DNA of 64,000 bases from JBDIBA01 sp039812705 (GCA_039812705.1 JBDIBA010000002.1:13519-77518); one strand, 5' to 3'; counted from the first letter of the stretch, positions 7,986 through 16,981 are shown. Made by a program: numbers and translations. The notes: generated by a model not told the origin, from the sequence alone.

Positions 7986-8995
7986 CTCGAATGAATGTTG
8001 GAATCGTCGGAGCAACCGGCTTGGTTGGCACGATGATGAGGGCGATTCTTGAGGAGCGCTCCTTTCCTGTTGGCGAACTTCGTTGTTTTGCATCGCCACG
8101 TTCGGCAGGAACCTCGATTGACTTTGCAGGAAACAAGGTTGTTGTTGAAGATGCAAGTACTGCTGACTACAGCGGGCTAGATGTTGTGTTGATGTCTGCG
8201 GGGGCGGGCGTGTCGAAGGAGCTTTCGCCCAAGATTGCGGTTGCGGGAGCGGTCGTCATCGATAACTCGTCTGCGTGGCGGATGGACCCCGATGTTCCGC
8301 TTGTCGTTTCAGAGGTAAATCCTCAGGCAATCAAGAACCGCCCCAAGGGAATTGTTGCGAACCCAAACTGCACGACCATGGTTGCCATGCCCGTGTTGTT
8401 GCCGCTTCACCAAGAAGCCGGGCTCAATCGTTTGGTTGTCAGCACCTATCAAGCAGTGTCCGGTGCGGGTGTGGCGGCCATTCAAGAGTTGGAGGCAGAG
8501 CTGCAGGCAGCGCAGGGTCACGGTAACGAATTGGCCGAGGGCGTTGAGGTCAAAATGCCCGCGCCGCAGACGTTTTCGGACACCGTGGGTGCAAACATCT
8601 TGCCCTTGGCGGGAAACCTTGTTGACGACGAAACCGATGAGGAGCACAAGTTCCGCAATGAAAGTCGCAAGATTCTCGGAATCGACTCGCTTGATGTTGC
8701 TTGCACCTGTGTGCGTGTTCCGGTGTTCAGCGGTCACTCGCTTTCGATAACCGCAGAGTTTGACAACCCGCTGAGCGCGGAAAAGACGCGCGAGTTGCTC
8801 GACGCTGCTGAAAGTGTCCGACTCGTTGACGTTCCAACTCCGATGGCTGCAACGGGTGGCGACGTGTCGCTGGTTGGCAGAATCCGTCAAAGTGCAAACG
8901 TTGCGAATCGCATTTCATTGTTCGTGTCGGGTGACAACCTTCGCAAAGGTGCCGCCCTGAACACCGTTCAACTTGCAGAGCTGTTAGTTGTCTGA
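7982..8995 (+). CDS. asd: Aspartate-semialdehyde dehydrogenase
   Basis: A 337-aa cytoplasmic enzyme that reduces aspartyl phosphate to aspartate semialdehyde with NADPH, the branch point to lysine/diaminopimelate, threonine and methionine. The N-terminal Rossmann motif GIVGATGLVG (7-16) and the active-site Cys130 in ANPNCTTM are present, as is the later GHSLSI segment of the family. Length is normal. ATG 7982 is chosen because GGGAGG lies upstream and it overlaps the wzy stop as ATGA; an upstream in-frame start would only add a non-conserved tail. It is unusual to find it inside a polysaccharide operon, without lysC. Confidence 0.93.
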   Translation: MTRMNVGIVGATGLVGTMMRAILEERSFPVGELRCFASPRSAGTSIDFAGNKVVVEDASTADYSGLDVVLMSAGAGVSKELSPKIAVAGAVVIDNSSAWRMDPDVPLVVSEVNPQAIKNRPKGIVANPNCTTMVAMPVLLPLHQEAGLNRLVVSTYQAVSGAGVAAIQELEAELQAAQGHGNELAEGVEVKMPAPQTFSDTVGANILPLAGNLVDDETDEEHKFRNESRKILGIDSLDVACTCVRVPVFSGHSLSITAEFDNPLSAEKTRELLDAAESVRLVDVPTPMAATGGDVSLVGRIRQSANVANRISLFVSGDNLRKGAALNTVQLAELLVV

Positions 8996-10493
8996 CGAGC
9001 CGAGCGTAGAGCGGCCAGCAGAGCCGCCGATGCAACCACAACAGGCAGAAGCGCGCCCTGGGAGCGTCAGGTCCAGCCTGCGGTGGTCAATGGTTGACAC
9101 CGTCTTGCAGCAAGCCGTGCGCTTTGCCGTGACCGTGGTCCTCACCCGCCTTGTTGCGCCGAGCGAGTTTGGATTGATTGCAATGGCGCTGGTCTTTGTG
9201 CAACTTGCGTCATTGGTTGGAGACCTTGGTTTGGGCCCGGCGCTTGTGCAGCGAAAAGTTGTTGAGCGGATCCACATAACAACGGCAACTGGCGCCACTG
9301 CAATCTTTGGCGCGGTACTCGCTGCGCTGTTGATCGTTCTTGCTGCGCCGATTGCTCACGTTTATGGCGAACCGCGGTTGGTGCCTGTCTTGCAGGTGCT
9401 TGGTTTTACCTACGTCATGCGTGGCATTGCTGGCGTTCCGCGAGACCTCATTCGCAAAGCAATGCGTTTCGACCTATTTGCTTTGGCATCAGGCATTTCA
9501 ATTGGCGTTAGCGGTGTTGTTGCTTTGATCCTGGCGTTTCGCGGGGCAGGTGTTTGGGCGCTTGTGATTCAGGTGCTCATTGAGGCAGTGCTTGCTGCAT
9601 TGTGCGCGACCACGCTTGCGTGGAAGGTTGGCGTGTGGAAACCGGGTTGGCGCATCGACATGAATGTCTTGCGCGAGCTGATGGGTTTCGGCGTGTTTGT
9701 CTCTGCTGCACGAGTCGGCGGTTACGCGGCGTCGAACATCGACAACTTCATTGTTGGAAAGGTGTTGGGACCGCTTTCGCTAGGTCTATACAACTTGGCT
9801 TATCGCCTGATGCTGTTTCCGATTCTCAAGGTTGCCGACGTTGTTGCAAGTGTCACCATGCCTGCGCTGTCACGGTTGCAGGATGACCGAGAGGCGTTGA
9901 TTGCGGCGCACCGCAAGTCGATTGGATTGACGTTTGCGCTTTGCTTACCTGCATCAATTGGGACGGCCATTGCCGCTCCTGTTTTGATTCCGGCTGTCTT
10001 CGGAACGGCATGGCTTGCATCGGTTGGTTGTGTGCAGGTGCTGGGGGTAAACGGTGTTCGATTGACGCTCAACCGTCTGAACGGCTCTGTGTTTCAGGCA
10101 ACCGGAAATCCAAAGTGGGACCTGATTGTCACGGCGCTCACCTTTGTCGCGTATCTGGTTGGGTTCTTGATTGCCGTCAAGCACGGCATTGTGGCAGCTG
10201 CTTGGGCATTCACAATCGCAGGGCACTTGCTTGTCCCGCTGGACTTGTACTTGTGCAAGCGCGTCTTGAAGACGAAGTTGACGAGGCTGTTTAGCGATGT
10301 CGGACCTGTTGTTCTTGCGACCATTGTCATGTCTGCTGCGGCCATTGCTGTCGTGCACTTCTCAGCGGACTTTGGTTACCAAGCAAGGGCTGCATTGGTC
10401 ATGGCAACTGCAGCCGTTGTTTACGCGGGAGCCTTGATGTTGTTTGCGCCGAAACTGGTTGGCAGCTTCAAGTCGCTTGCCAAGCGGTCCTGA
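8988..10493 (+). CDS. Wzx-type lipid-linked oligosaccharide flippase (MOP superfamily)
   Basis: A 501-aa protein with about 12-14 transmembrane segments, beginning after a ~25-residue polar head (SLRWSMVDTVLQQAVRFAVTVVLTRLVAPSEFG). The pattern 'LGPLSLGLYNLAYRL' is typical of polysaccharide exporters of the MOP/PST group. It should flip the undecaprenyl-linked repeat unit made by the neighbouring GTs. The start is uncertain: TTG 8988 overlaps asd by 8 nt and gives the full head; ATG 9030 would remove 14 polar residues and still keep the fold. It is translationally coupled to asd. Confidence 0.85.
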   Translation: MSDEPSVERPAEPPMQPQQAEARPGSVRSSLRWSMVDTVLQQAVRFAVTVVLTRLVAPSEFGLIAMALVFVQLASLVGDLGLGPALVQRKVVERIHITTATGATAIFGAVLAALLIVLAAPIAHVYGEPRLVPVLQVLGFTYVMRGIAGVPRDLIRKAMRFDLFALASGISIGVSGVVALILAFRGAGVWALVIQVLIEAVLAALCATTLAWKVGVWKPGWRIDMNVLRELMGFGVFVSAARVGGYAASNIDNFIVGKVLGPLSLGLYNLAYRLMLFPILKVADVVASVTMPALSRLQDDREALIAAHRKSIGLTFALCLPASIGTAIAAPVLIPAVFGTAWLASVGCVQVLGVNGVRLTLNRLNGSVFQATGNPKWDLIVTALTFVAYLVGFLIAVKHGIVAAAWAFTIAGHLLVPLDLYLCKRVLKTKLTRLFSDVGPVVLATIVMSAAAIAVVHFSADFGYQARAALVMATAAVVYAGALMLFAPKLVGSFKSLAKRS

Positions 10494-10554
10494 CGCGCGC
10501 TTTCGCCCTGTTTGCCGGTTGAATTGATTACGGTTGGTCCGTGGACGTGCCCAG

Positions 10555-12660
10555 ATGACGGATAACCAGGCCGTTGTGAAAGACCCTCACACCCAAACGA
10601 CCATTGGCATGTTCCGCGCGCCTAGCGCGGTGTTCACCGTGGCGACCGCAGTCGTCGGCGCCGCCAACTTTGCCTACCACCCGCTTGTTTCGCACAAGCT
10701 CAGTTCAGACGAGTATGGGGCGCTTGGCGCACTGCTGGGCGTTTTGATGGTGCTTGCTGTCCCGGTGGCGGCAATGCAGATCATCGTTGCGCGCGATATT
10801 TCCGAAGAACGGCGCCATACGGACAAGCACGTCAGCGTTCGAAAGATCTTTGTGCATTCGGTGCTCATTGCGCTTGCTGTTTCCGTCGTTGCTGCGTTGT
10901 CGTTGCCATTGGTTGAAGAAGTGTTCGCGTTGCCGTCAACTTCTGCCGGCGTGTTGCTTGCGCTGACCATCTTCCCGACGATCATCCAAGTTGTTCCCAT
11001 TGCGCTGCTGCTCAGTCGGTCGAACTATTTGGCTGCCTCGCTGATCATTCTGTTCGGCGCGGCCGTACGACTCGCAAGCGCTCAACTGCTTGCAGATTCA
11101 CATGGTTTGACCGGTGCAATGGCGGCGAACCTCTTTGGTGCTACTTCGATTGCGCTGTTGTCGTTGCTGGTTGCGTGGATTGTCGCTCCGCGTGTCAGCA
11201 CCATTCGTCGAGCCGAAGCCCATCAGCCGAATTTGGAGCTGAAGGGCGCGGCCGTAATCGTCATTGGCCTGACGGGTTTTTGGGCTCTGCACGCGGTGCA
11301 CCCAATGGTTGCAAGGTTCTTTCTGGACGGAGCAGATTCCGGCAACTATGTGGCTGCTGCAACACTTGGCCAACTGAGCGTCTTTGTTCCCGCGTTGGTT
11401 GCAATGCGGGTGTTTCCGGCGATGGTGAAAGAGCGAGGGAGGGGGCCTGCGGCTCGCGCGCAACTGGTCAAGGCCATTGCCTTTGTTACACCGCTGGCTA
11501 TCCTGTTGGCGCTTGCCACGACTGTGTTTGGCAAAGATCTGACCCGTTTCGTTTTGGGCTCGAACTTCACTCCGTCGACAACCGTCCTTGGGTTTGTTTC
11601 ATTTGCGTCAGCAATCGCTGCAGTTGTCTACCTGGTTGTGTACTTCTTTCTTGCAGGCAGTTCGCGCGCAGGTGGCGTTGTTGCTTGGAGTGCCGTCCTT
11701 GCGTTTTGCTTGATGTCGCTTTGGGTGCACTCGTCAGCCGAACAGATTGCTCGGCTGGCCTTTGCGGCCACTGCCATTGCAGGCGTGACGCTCTTGGTGC
11801 TTGCATTCACAAAAGGGCGCAGTCCAATTCGAGTTGCGCCCCCAACAAGTGACAACTTGTGGCGCGAGGACAGCGAAACGCTTGACCTGACAATGGTCGT
11901 TCCCTTCTACAACCCCGGTCCAGGTTTCGTGCAGAACATCAAGGAGTTGGCCGAGACTCTCGACAAGGCCGACCTTGCCTACGAGATAATTGCTGTTTCC
12001 GATGGCTCAACTGACAACAGTGCTGATGCTTTGGAGAAGCTCAGTCATGAACACGTTCGTCTTGTCCGCCAGGCGCGTAACGCCGGCAAGGGTCAAGCTT
12101 TGCGAGTTGGCCTCGAGATGGGCCGTGGCCACTACCTCGGTTTCATTGATGCCGATGGAGACATCGCGCCTGAAGTTGTGGCCAGCTACCTGGTGCTGAT
12201 GAGCACTTACGAGCCGGACATCATCTTTGGGTCAAAGCGCCACCCGATGTCGCAGGTTGAGTATCCGGCGCTGCGGCGTCTTTACAGTTTTGGCTATCAG
12301 CAGATAATTCGCTGGTTGTTCCGGGTTGATGTTCGCGACACGCAGGTTGGGCTCAAGCTTGTTCGTCGCGATGTACTTGCTGCCGTCCTGCCTCGCATGC
12401 TGGAAAAGCGTTTCGCGTTCGACCTAGAGCTTTTCGTTGTAAGCCGTCACGTGGGTTACAGGCGTGTCTTTGAGGCGCCGGTGGTCATCAAGCACGGTTT
12501 CACAAGCACGGTCTCGTGGAGATCCGTGCGTGGTGTGTTTCTCGACACGGCCGCGATCTTTTATCGCCTGCACCTGCTGCACTTCTACGACGAGCCACAA
12601 ACGGTCGACGTCGATGGCCAACCCGTCGTCACCCGCTCCACCCCCATGTCTTCCCACTGA
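10555..12660 (+). CDS. Fusion protein: MOP-type flippase + GT2 (DPM1-like) glycosyltransferase
   Basis: A single frame encodes 701 aa. Residues ~15-425 are polytopic (about 12 hydrophobic segments, start APSAVFTVATAVVGAANF) and look like a polysaccharide transporter. Residues ~445-680 are a cytoplasmic GT2 domain resembling polyprenyl-phosphate glycosyltransferases: TMVVPFYNPG, VSDGSTDNS, FIDADGDI (DxD) and a VGLKLVRRD segment. The frame is unbroken through the junction, so this is not two adjacent genes. It may couple synthesis of a lipid-phosphate sugar to its translocation (inference). ATG 10555 is chosen; TTG 10534 would add seven residues, and no strong SD is seen for either. Confidence 0.8.
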   Translation: MTDNQAVVKDPHTQTTIGMFRAPSAVFTVATAVVGAANFAYHPLVSHKLSSDEYGALGALLGVLMVLAVPVAAMQIIVARDISEERRHTDKHVSVRKIFVHSVLIALAVSVVAALSLPLVEEVFALPSTSAGVLLALTIFPTIIQVVPIALLLSRSNYLAASLIILFGAAVRLASAQLLADSHGLTGAMAANLFGATSIALLSLLVAWIVAPRVSTIRRAEAHQPNLELKGAAVIVIGLTGFWALHAVHPMVARFFLDGADSGNYVAAATLGQLSVFVPALVAMRVFPAMVKERGRGPAARAQLVKAIAFVTPLAILLALATTVFGKDLTRFVLGSNFTPSTTVLGFVSFASAIAAVVYLVVYFFLAGSSRAGGVVAWSAVLAFCLMSLWVHSSAEQIARLAFAATAIAGVTLLVLAFTKGRSPIRVAPPTSDNLWREDSETLDLTMVVPFYNPGPGFVQNIKELAETLDKADLAYEIIAVSDGSTDNSADALEKLSHEHVRLVRQARNAGKGQALRVGLEMGRGHYLGFIDADGDIAPEVVASYLVLMSTYEPDIIFGSKRHPMSQVEYPALRRLYSFGYQQIIRWLFRVDVRDTQVGLKLVRRDVLAAVLPRMLEKRFAFDLELFVVSRHVGYRRVFEAPVVIKHGFTSTVSWRSVRGVFLDTAAIFYRLHLLHFYDEPQTVDVDGQPVVTRSTPMSSH

Positions 12661-12763
12661 TTCTGTCTTCCCATTGACCTTATGGACCTTCGGGCGACCC
12701 GCGACCTGGGCTTTTGTGTCCGGACGCGTCCGTAAGGTCAACGAGAAGCAAAAAGAGGGGGGA

Positions 12764-12840
<77 letters not shown>

Positions 12841-12997
12841 AAAGAGTCGCCCGTCGGCCAGTGCAGTCCATGCTCACCTTCCAAAAAAGGCGCTGGATTG
12901 CTAGGCAGTTGTGACGGTCGCAGAAGACTACTACTGCGCCTATCGCTGGTGGTTCCCAACACGCAAAGTGGTAATTGTGCCGGCCGAGAATGAACGT

Positions 12998-13045
12998 CAT
13001 TAGCGATCATTAGCGTCACTTACGATCATCGCAAAAACTAGCGAT
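12998..13045. repeat. Short iterated TAGCGAT-type repeats upstream of whiB
   Basis: CATTAGCG occurs at 12998-13005 and again at 13008-13015 (10-bp period), followed by inverted and direct variants TACGATCATCGC and CTAGCGATGA. The helical-turn spacing suggests a protein-binding array. The rest of the 12841-13154 gap holds only the region upstream of tRNA-Pro and the whiB promoter. Confidence 0.5.
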
Positions 13046-13096
13046 GACCTGCGTATTTGTGTTGTGGAAGTTATTGAAAAAGTTTGCTTCAAAGTC

Positions 13097-13125
13097 TTGT
13101 CACTCGGTCAAGCGATCGTTAGGGT
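13097..13125 (+). promoter_or_regulatory. whiB promoter
   Basis: TTGTCA (13097-13102), a spacer of exactly 17 nt, then TAGGGT (13120-13125). The spacer contains AGCGATCGTT, a palindromic relative of the repeats at 12998-13045, so a regulator could bind between the hexamers. Predicted transcription starts about 23 nt before the ATG, leaving room for the SD. Confidence 0.65.
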
Positions 13126-13154
13126 GCCCGCGCTATCTCCCGAGAAAGGCCACT

Positions 13155-13421
13155 ATGAGCGCACAAGACATTGACAACGCCTGGCAAGTTAAGGCTGCTT
13201 GTCGCGGACCTCGTGCAGATCTCTTCTTTCCTCCAAACCACTTCGAAAAGAAGGTGGAGAAGGAAGCGCGCGAGCGTCAAGCAAAGAGCATCTGTGCCAC
13301 GTGTTCAGTCAGTTCACAGTGCTTGGATTACGCGCTCCGTATTCGTGAACCTCACGGAGTATGGGGTGGGCTTAATGAAGCAGAGCGCCGCAGCATGCTG
13401 ACAGAAGAAGCCGCCAGCTAA
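13155..13421 (+). CDS. WhiB-family iron-sulfur transcriptional regulator
   Basis: An 88-aa protein with the four cluster-binding cysteines C16, C47, C50 and C56 (C...CxxCxxxxxC). The G[VI]WGG turn follows (GVWGGLNE, about 68-75), then a short basic/acidic tail. Wbl proteins bind a redox-sensitive 4Fe-4S cluster, partner with the principal sigma factor and control development, stress or antibiotic responses; they are confined to actinobacteria. ATG 13155 is preferred because GAGAAAGG lies upstream and the family begins near here; an upstream in-frame ATG at 13044 would run through the promoter. Which Wbl subgroup it belongs to cannot be settled by eye. Confidence 0.93.
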   Translation: MSAQDIDNAWQVKAACRGPRADLFFPPNHFEKKVEKEARERQAKSICATCSVSSQCLDYALRIREPHGVWGGLNEAERRSMLTEEAAS

Positions 13422-13454
13422 CTGCCGAGTTTCAGGCACAAAATCAAATAACAA

Positions 13455-13505
13455 CTTTCATGGCCGACACCATCTGGGCAACCCGGTGGTGGTCGGCCAT
13501 GAAAG
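13455..13505 (+). other. Long perfect inverted repeat between whiB and the PBP gene
   Basis: CTTTCATGGCCGAC (13455-13468) pairs perfectly with GTCGGCCATGAAAG (13492-13505), 14 bp, with further partial pairing (ACCA/TGGT) inside. There is no U-tract. It ends 10 nt before the GTG of the PBP gene, so it may be a leader structure or the whiB 3' end. Confidence 0.6.
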
Positions 13506-13515
13506 AATCACCCCC

Positions 13516-15756
13516 GTGGTGCAAATCATCAAGAAATTCTTCCGCGGCTTTTCTTTCGTGACGCTGTGTGTGTTGTTAGTTCCGGCAACGGTTTTTGTCT
13601 GCGTTTTGGGGGCGTTCATCTTCCTCCCGCTGCCTGCGACGTTGCCAACGCCAAAGGACTCGCTGCCCTCGCAGGCAAGCAAGATTTTCGATATCAACGG
13701 CCAGGAGATCGCCACCTTTCGCACGTTTGAGCAAAACGTTCCGTTTGCGAAAGAAGACATCCCGGAGATTTTCCGCCATGCCCTTATCTCGTCAGAGGAC
13801 CGCAACTTTTACAACCACGCGGGCGTTGATGTGCGCGGTAGTACGCGCGCGCTGTGGGCAGACATTCGCAACCAACAGGGTGTTCAAGGCGGTTCAACGC
13901 TCACTCAGCAGTACGTGAAGAACGCCTACCTCACCCGCGAACGCACAATCTCCCGCAAGATCAAAGAAGCGATCATCGCCAGTCAGGTTGACCGTCAGGT
14001 GGACAAGGACGAGATCATGTATCGCTACTTGGACAACACCTATTTCGGCAACGGTTGCTATGGGTTGGGTGCTGCGGCTCAGAGCTATTTCCGCAAGCCG
14101 GTTAAGGACTTGACCCTGTCGGAATCCGCTGCTTTGGTGGGGCTGATCCCGTCGCCAAGCACTTGGGATCCGCGAAACCACCCGGCAGACAACGAGATCC
14201 GTCGCAAATCCGTTCTCAGTCAGATGAAGCAGCTCGGTTACATCAATGAGCAGCAATACAACGACGCGGTTGCTCAGCAGGTTTGGGTAATGGAGTCTCA
14301 GGGCGAGCCCACGGGGCCTGCGACCAAGGTATTTGGTTTTGAGAAGGTGGCCACCAAGTACCCGTACTTTGTTGACTACGTACGCAAGTACTTGACCGTT
14401 CAGTACGGCGAGCAAGCGGTTCTTGGTGGAGGCTTCCGTGTCCAGACCACGCTTGACCCGAAGCTGCAAGAAGAGGCCGAGCGTTCGGTCAGTAAGACGC
14501 TTTCGGGCACTAAAGACCCGCTCAGCATGTCGCTTGTATCTGTCGAGCCTCCAACTGGGTTTGTCCGTGCGATGGTGGGCGGACGCGACTGGGAGCAGTC
14601 GCAGCTGAACTTGGCTCTCGGCGGTTGCCCAGCCAACCCGTTCCCGGACGCTCGACTCAACTATGAGGTGCAGTCCAAGCCCAGCTGTTGGACCAGTCCG
14701 GTAGCAGGCTCCGGCGGTACTGGCCGTCAGCCCGGTTCATCGTTCAAGCCGTTTGTGCTGGCCGCTGCCTATGAAGAGGGCATGCAGCCGTCTAAGACCT
14801 ACCGGGCCACCAAGACCTATTCGGCACCGGGGTGTCGAATCGCGGCTTGCGTCATTGGCAACAACGAAGGCGAAGCATTTGGTTCGTCGACCATCAAAGA
14901 GGCAATGGCGCACTCCATCAATACGGTTTACGCACCGCTGTCTCTTGATGTCGGAAACGTCCAGGTGTCAGAAATGGCTAAGAAGCTGGGTGTGACCTCT
15001 GCCATTTATGCAAAGGGATTCCACCAGGCAAACGGTAACTACAGCCTCGGTGTTATTGATGCGTCACCTCTCGACATGGCTGCGTCTTATGGCGTGTTTG
15101 CTAATGGAGGACTCCGCCAAACTGTCACCCCGGTCGTCAAGATTGTTGACACGACCGGCAAGGTGATTGAGGACAACACGTCTCGCAAGGGCCAGCAGGT
15201 CATTGACAAGGCCGTTGCTGACAACGTCACCGACGCACTCAAGGGTGTAATTGACCACGGTACGGCAGCAAACTCGGCAAATATTGGCCGCCCTGCTGCT
15301 GGTAAGACCGGCACGACGAACGACTTCGTCGACGCTTGGTTTGTTGGTTACACGCCAACGCTTTCCACCTCGGTCTGGATGGGTTACCGCGACGGCAACC
15401 GCACAATTAACTACCGGGGCAGCAATCGTGTTTACGGTGGTGGACCGCCTGCTCAAACATGGGCTGCGTTCATGAAGTCTGCGCTGGCTGACGTTCCTGT
15501 TACCGACTTTTCCGAACCGGCTCCGATCAAGAAGCCTGAGTCCGACGTGTTGACCCCAGCGGGTCCGAAGCTGATTACGACTTTCTCGCCAAAGACGGTT
15601 CGCACCCCGATTCAGACTCCGACGGGTGATTTCTCAAATGACCAGTCGGGCCCACCTGCGGTTTCGGCTCCGTCGGGTTCGAGCGGATCTTCGGGCGGCT
15701 CGACAACCACGTCTACGTCGACCTCCACAACAACTACGACAACCCGCCCTCGCTAG
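13516..15756 (+). CDS. Class A penicillin-binding protein (bifunctional transglycosylase/transpeptidase)
   Basis: A 746-aa membrane-anchored murein polymerase. One N-terminal helix (about 8-35) precedes the GT51 domain, with catalytic Glu94 in SSEDRNFYNH and the GGSTLTQQYVKN motif. The transpeptidase domain has S408-S-F-K411, S467-I-N469 and K597-T-G-T. A Ser/Thr/Pro/Gly-rich tail (about 695-746, including a run of Thr) is typical of actinobacterial PBPs exposed in the wall. GTG 13516 (or 13519) is chosen because an earlier GTG at 13486 lies inside the inverted repeat. A 13-codon Cys-containing insert near residues 375-395 may form a disulfide. Confidence 0.93.
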   Translation: MVQIIKKFFRGFSFVTLCVLLVPATVFVCVLGAFIFLPLPATLPTPKDSLPSQASKIFDINGQEIATFRTFEQNVPFAKEDIPEIFRHALISSEDRNFYNHAGVDVRGSTRALWADIRNQQGVQGGSTLTQQYVKNAYLTRERTISRKIKEAIIASQVDRQVDKDEIMYRYLDNTYFGNGCYGLGAAAQSYFRKPVKDLTLSESAALVGLIPSPSTWDPRNHPADNEIRRKSVLSQMKQLGYINEQQYNDAVAQQVWVMESQGEPTGPATKVFGFEKVATKYPYFVDYVRKYLTVQYGEQAVLGGGFRVQTTLDPKLQEEAERSVSKTLSGTKDPLSMSLVSVEPPTGFVRAMVGGRDWEQSQLNLALGGCPANPFPDARLNYEVQSKPSCWTSPVAGSGGTGRQPGSSFKPFVLAAAYEEGMQPSKTYRATKTYSAPGCRIAACVIGNNEGEAFGSSTIKEAMAHSINTVYAPLSLDVGNVQVSEMAKKLGVTSAIYAKGFHQANGNYSLGVIDASPLDMAASYGVFANGGLRQTVTPVVKIVDTTGKVIEDNTSRKGQQVIDKAVADNVTDALKGVIDHGTAANSANIGRPAAGKTGTTNDFVDAWFVGYTPTLSTSVWMGYRDGNRTINYRGSNRVYGGGPPAQTWAAFMKSALADVPVTDFSEPAPIKKPESDVLTPAGPKLITTFSPKTVRTPIQTPTGDFSNDQSGPPAVSAPSGSSGSSGGSTTTSTSTSTTTTTTRPR

Positions 15757-15916
15757 TCGCCCAAGTCAAGCGATTGGCGGCCACGGGCGTCAGCCGCTGA
15801 AGGTAAAGCGGGGTGAAGAAGCCCGGTCCAGTGGTTGCTTAGGCAGGCTTGTCCGTGCGCCATGACGTCACTTCCCATGAGAAGTGGAACCACGGTCTCG
15901 CAATGGAGAGCCCTAC

Positions 15917-15942
15917 GCGCGCAACCTGCTCAGGTTGCGCGC
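15917..15942 (-). terminator. Hairpin between convergent genes
   Basis: GCGCGCAACC pairs perfectly with GGTTGCGCGC around tgctca, 8 bp past the stop of the leftward protease-like gene. It lacks a U-tract, so termination is only probable. The rest of 15757-15949 shows nothing I can name. Confidence 0.5.
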
Positions 15943-15949
15943 GGTTAGG

Positions 15950-16981
15950 TCAGCGAGTGCGAGCGCCCGATGCCGAGTTGTTGTCGTTCGGGCAGGTGAG
16001 GAGCTTGGAGCACGTGTCGCGGACGGGCAGCGAGAACGTAATGCCTTCTGGAGAGGCGAACCCAAGAGGGGAGAACGTCATGGAAGTGGTTCCAACGACT
16101 CTTCCTTCGGAATCCAGCAGCGGTCCGCCGCGGTATGCAACGCCGAGTGGTGCGCTGTGCTGAATAACACCAGATGAAGCGTCGTTCACATATCCCTGAC
16201 TGACGCTTGCACCGGCTCCACCAAGGCCCGATGCAGCAAAGACGCGGTCGCCGACGCGCGGGAGCTTGCCGTCTGGCACGAACTTGAGAGCTGGAATGTT
16301 GCCCTTATCGATGCTGATAACAGCCAAGTCTTGGTCTTCAACCCAGTTCAGAAGCTTGGCGTTGATCTTTTCGTTGCCCTTGGTGAGCTGCAGCCCGGGG
16401 CCAGGAGCCGCGGTTGATGCTTGGACCACCGAGTAGGAGGTCACCAACAGCGAGTTTTTCTCACTGGACTGAACAACAAAGGCCGAACCCACCGAAGGCG
16501 CGCCCTTGGAGTCCTGCGTTTGAACGAACCACACGGAGTCCTTGACCCTGTCGGCCATCTGACCGAACGTGACACCGCCGCCGCTAGCCTGGATGAGCGG
16601 AGCAAGTTCCTGCTGGATGCTTGCCTGAGCATTCTGCTTCTCGTTGTCGATGCTGTCGCTGGCAGTACGGTAACGCTCGTCGAAACCCTTGATATAGCTG
16701 TCGACCTTCTTGGTCGTTTGTGTCTGCTGGTACTGGTAAAAGGCGTAAAACGCGACACCTGCAATGGAAGCGCCCATGGAGAACGCGAGGACCATGGCGA
16801 CTAGGCCCACAACAGAACGCGGCAGCAGCCACTCGCGAATGTTGGTGACCTTGCGTCGACCCGTTGGCTTAGGGGGAGTGTTGTCGCTTGACGAATTGCC
16901 GACGTCTGACGAAGCGTCCTTTGTCGGAGTCGCCTGCGTTTCGTCGCTTTCCTCGGCGATTACTTGTGGCTCGTCTGCCAT
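15950..16981 (-). CDS. Membrane-anchored trypsin-fold protein, probable pseudo-protease
   Basis: A 343-aa protein with an acidic, disordered cytoplasmic head (1-50), one helix (about 56-80), a coiled-coil-like segment (about 88-130) and a trypsin/HtrA-like domain (about 140-330). The fold markers VGSAFVV, DQDLAVISID (Asp218) and GGPLLDSEGRVVG are present. The catalytic His position reads Ser184 (TSYSVV instead of TNxHVV) and the nucleophile position reads Arg284 (AYRGGPLL instead of GNSGGPLL), so catalysis is unlikely. No PDZ domain is seen. ATG 16981 is chosen for the AGGA just upstream. It may be a scaffold or sensor in the envelope (inference). Confidence 0.75.
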   Translation of the reverse strand: MADEPQVIAEESDETQATPTKDASSDVGNSSSDNTPPKPTGRRKVTNIREWLLPRSVVGLVAMVLAFSMGASIAGVAFYAFYQYQQTQTTKKVDSYIKGFDERYRTASDSIDNEKQNAQASIQQELAPLIQASGGGVTFGQMADRVKDSVWFVQTQDSKGAPSVGSAFVVQSSEKNSLLVTSYSVVQASTAAPGPGLQLTKGNEKINAKLLNWVEDQDLAVISIDKGNIPALKFVPDGKLPRVGDRVFAASGLGGAGASVSQGYVNDASSGVIQHSAPLGVAYRGGPLLDSEGRVVGTTSMTFSPLGFASPEGITFSLPVRDTCSKLLTCPNDNNSASGARTR

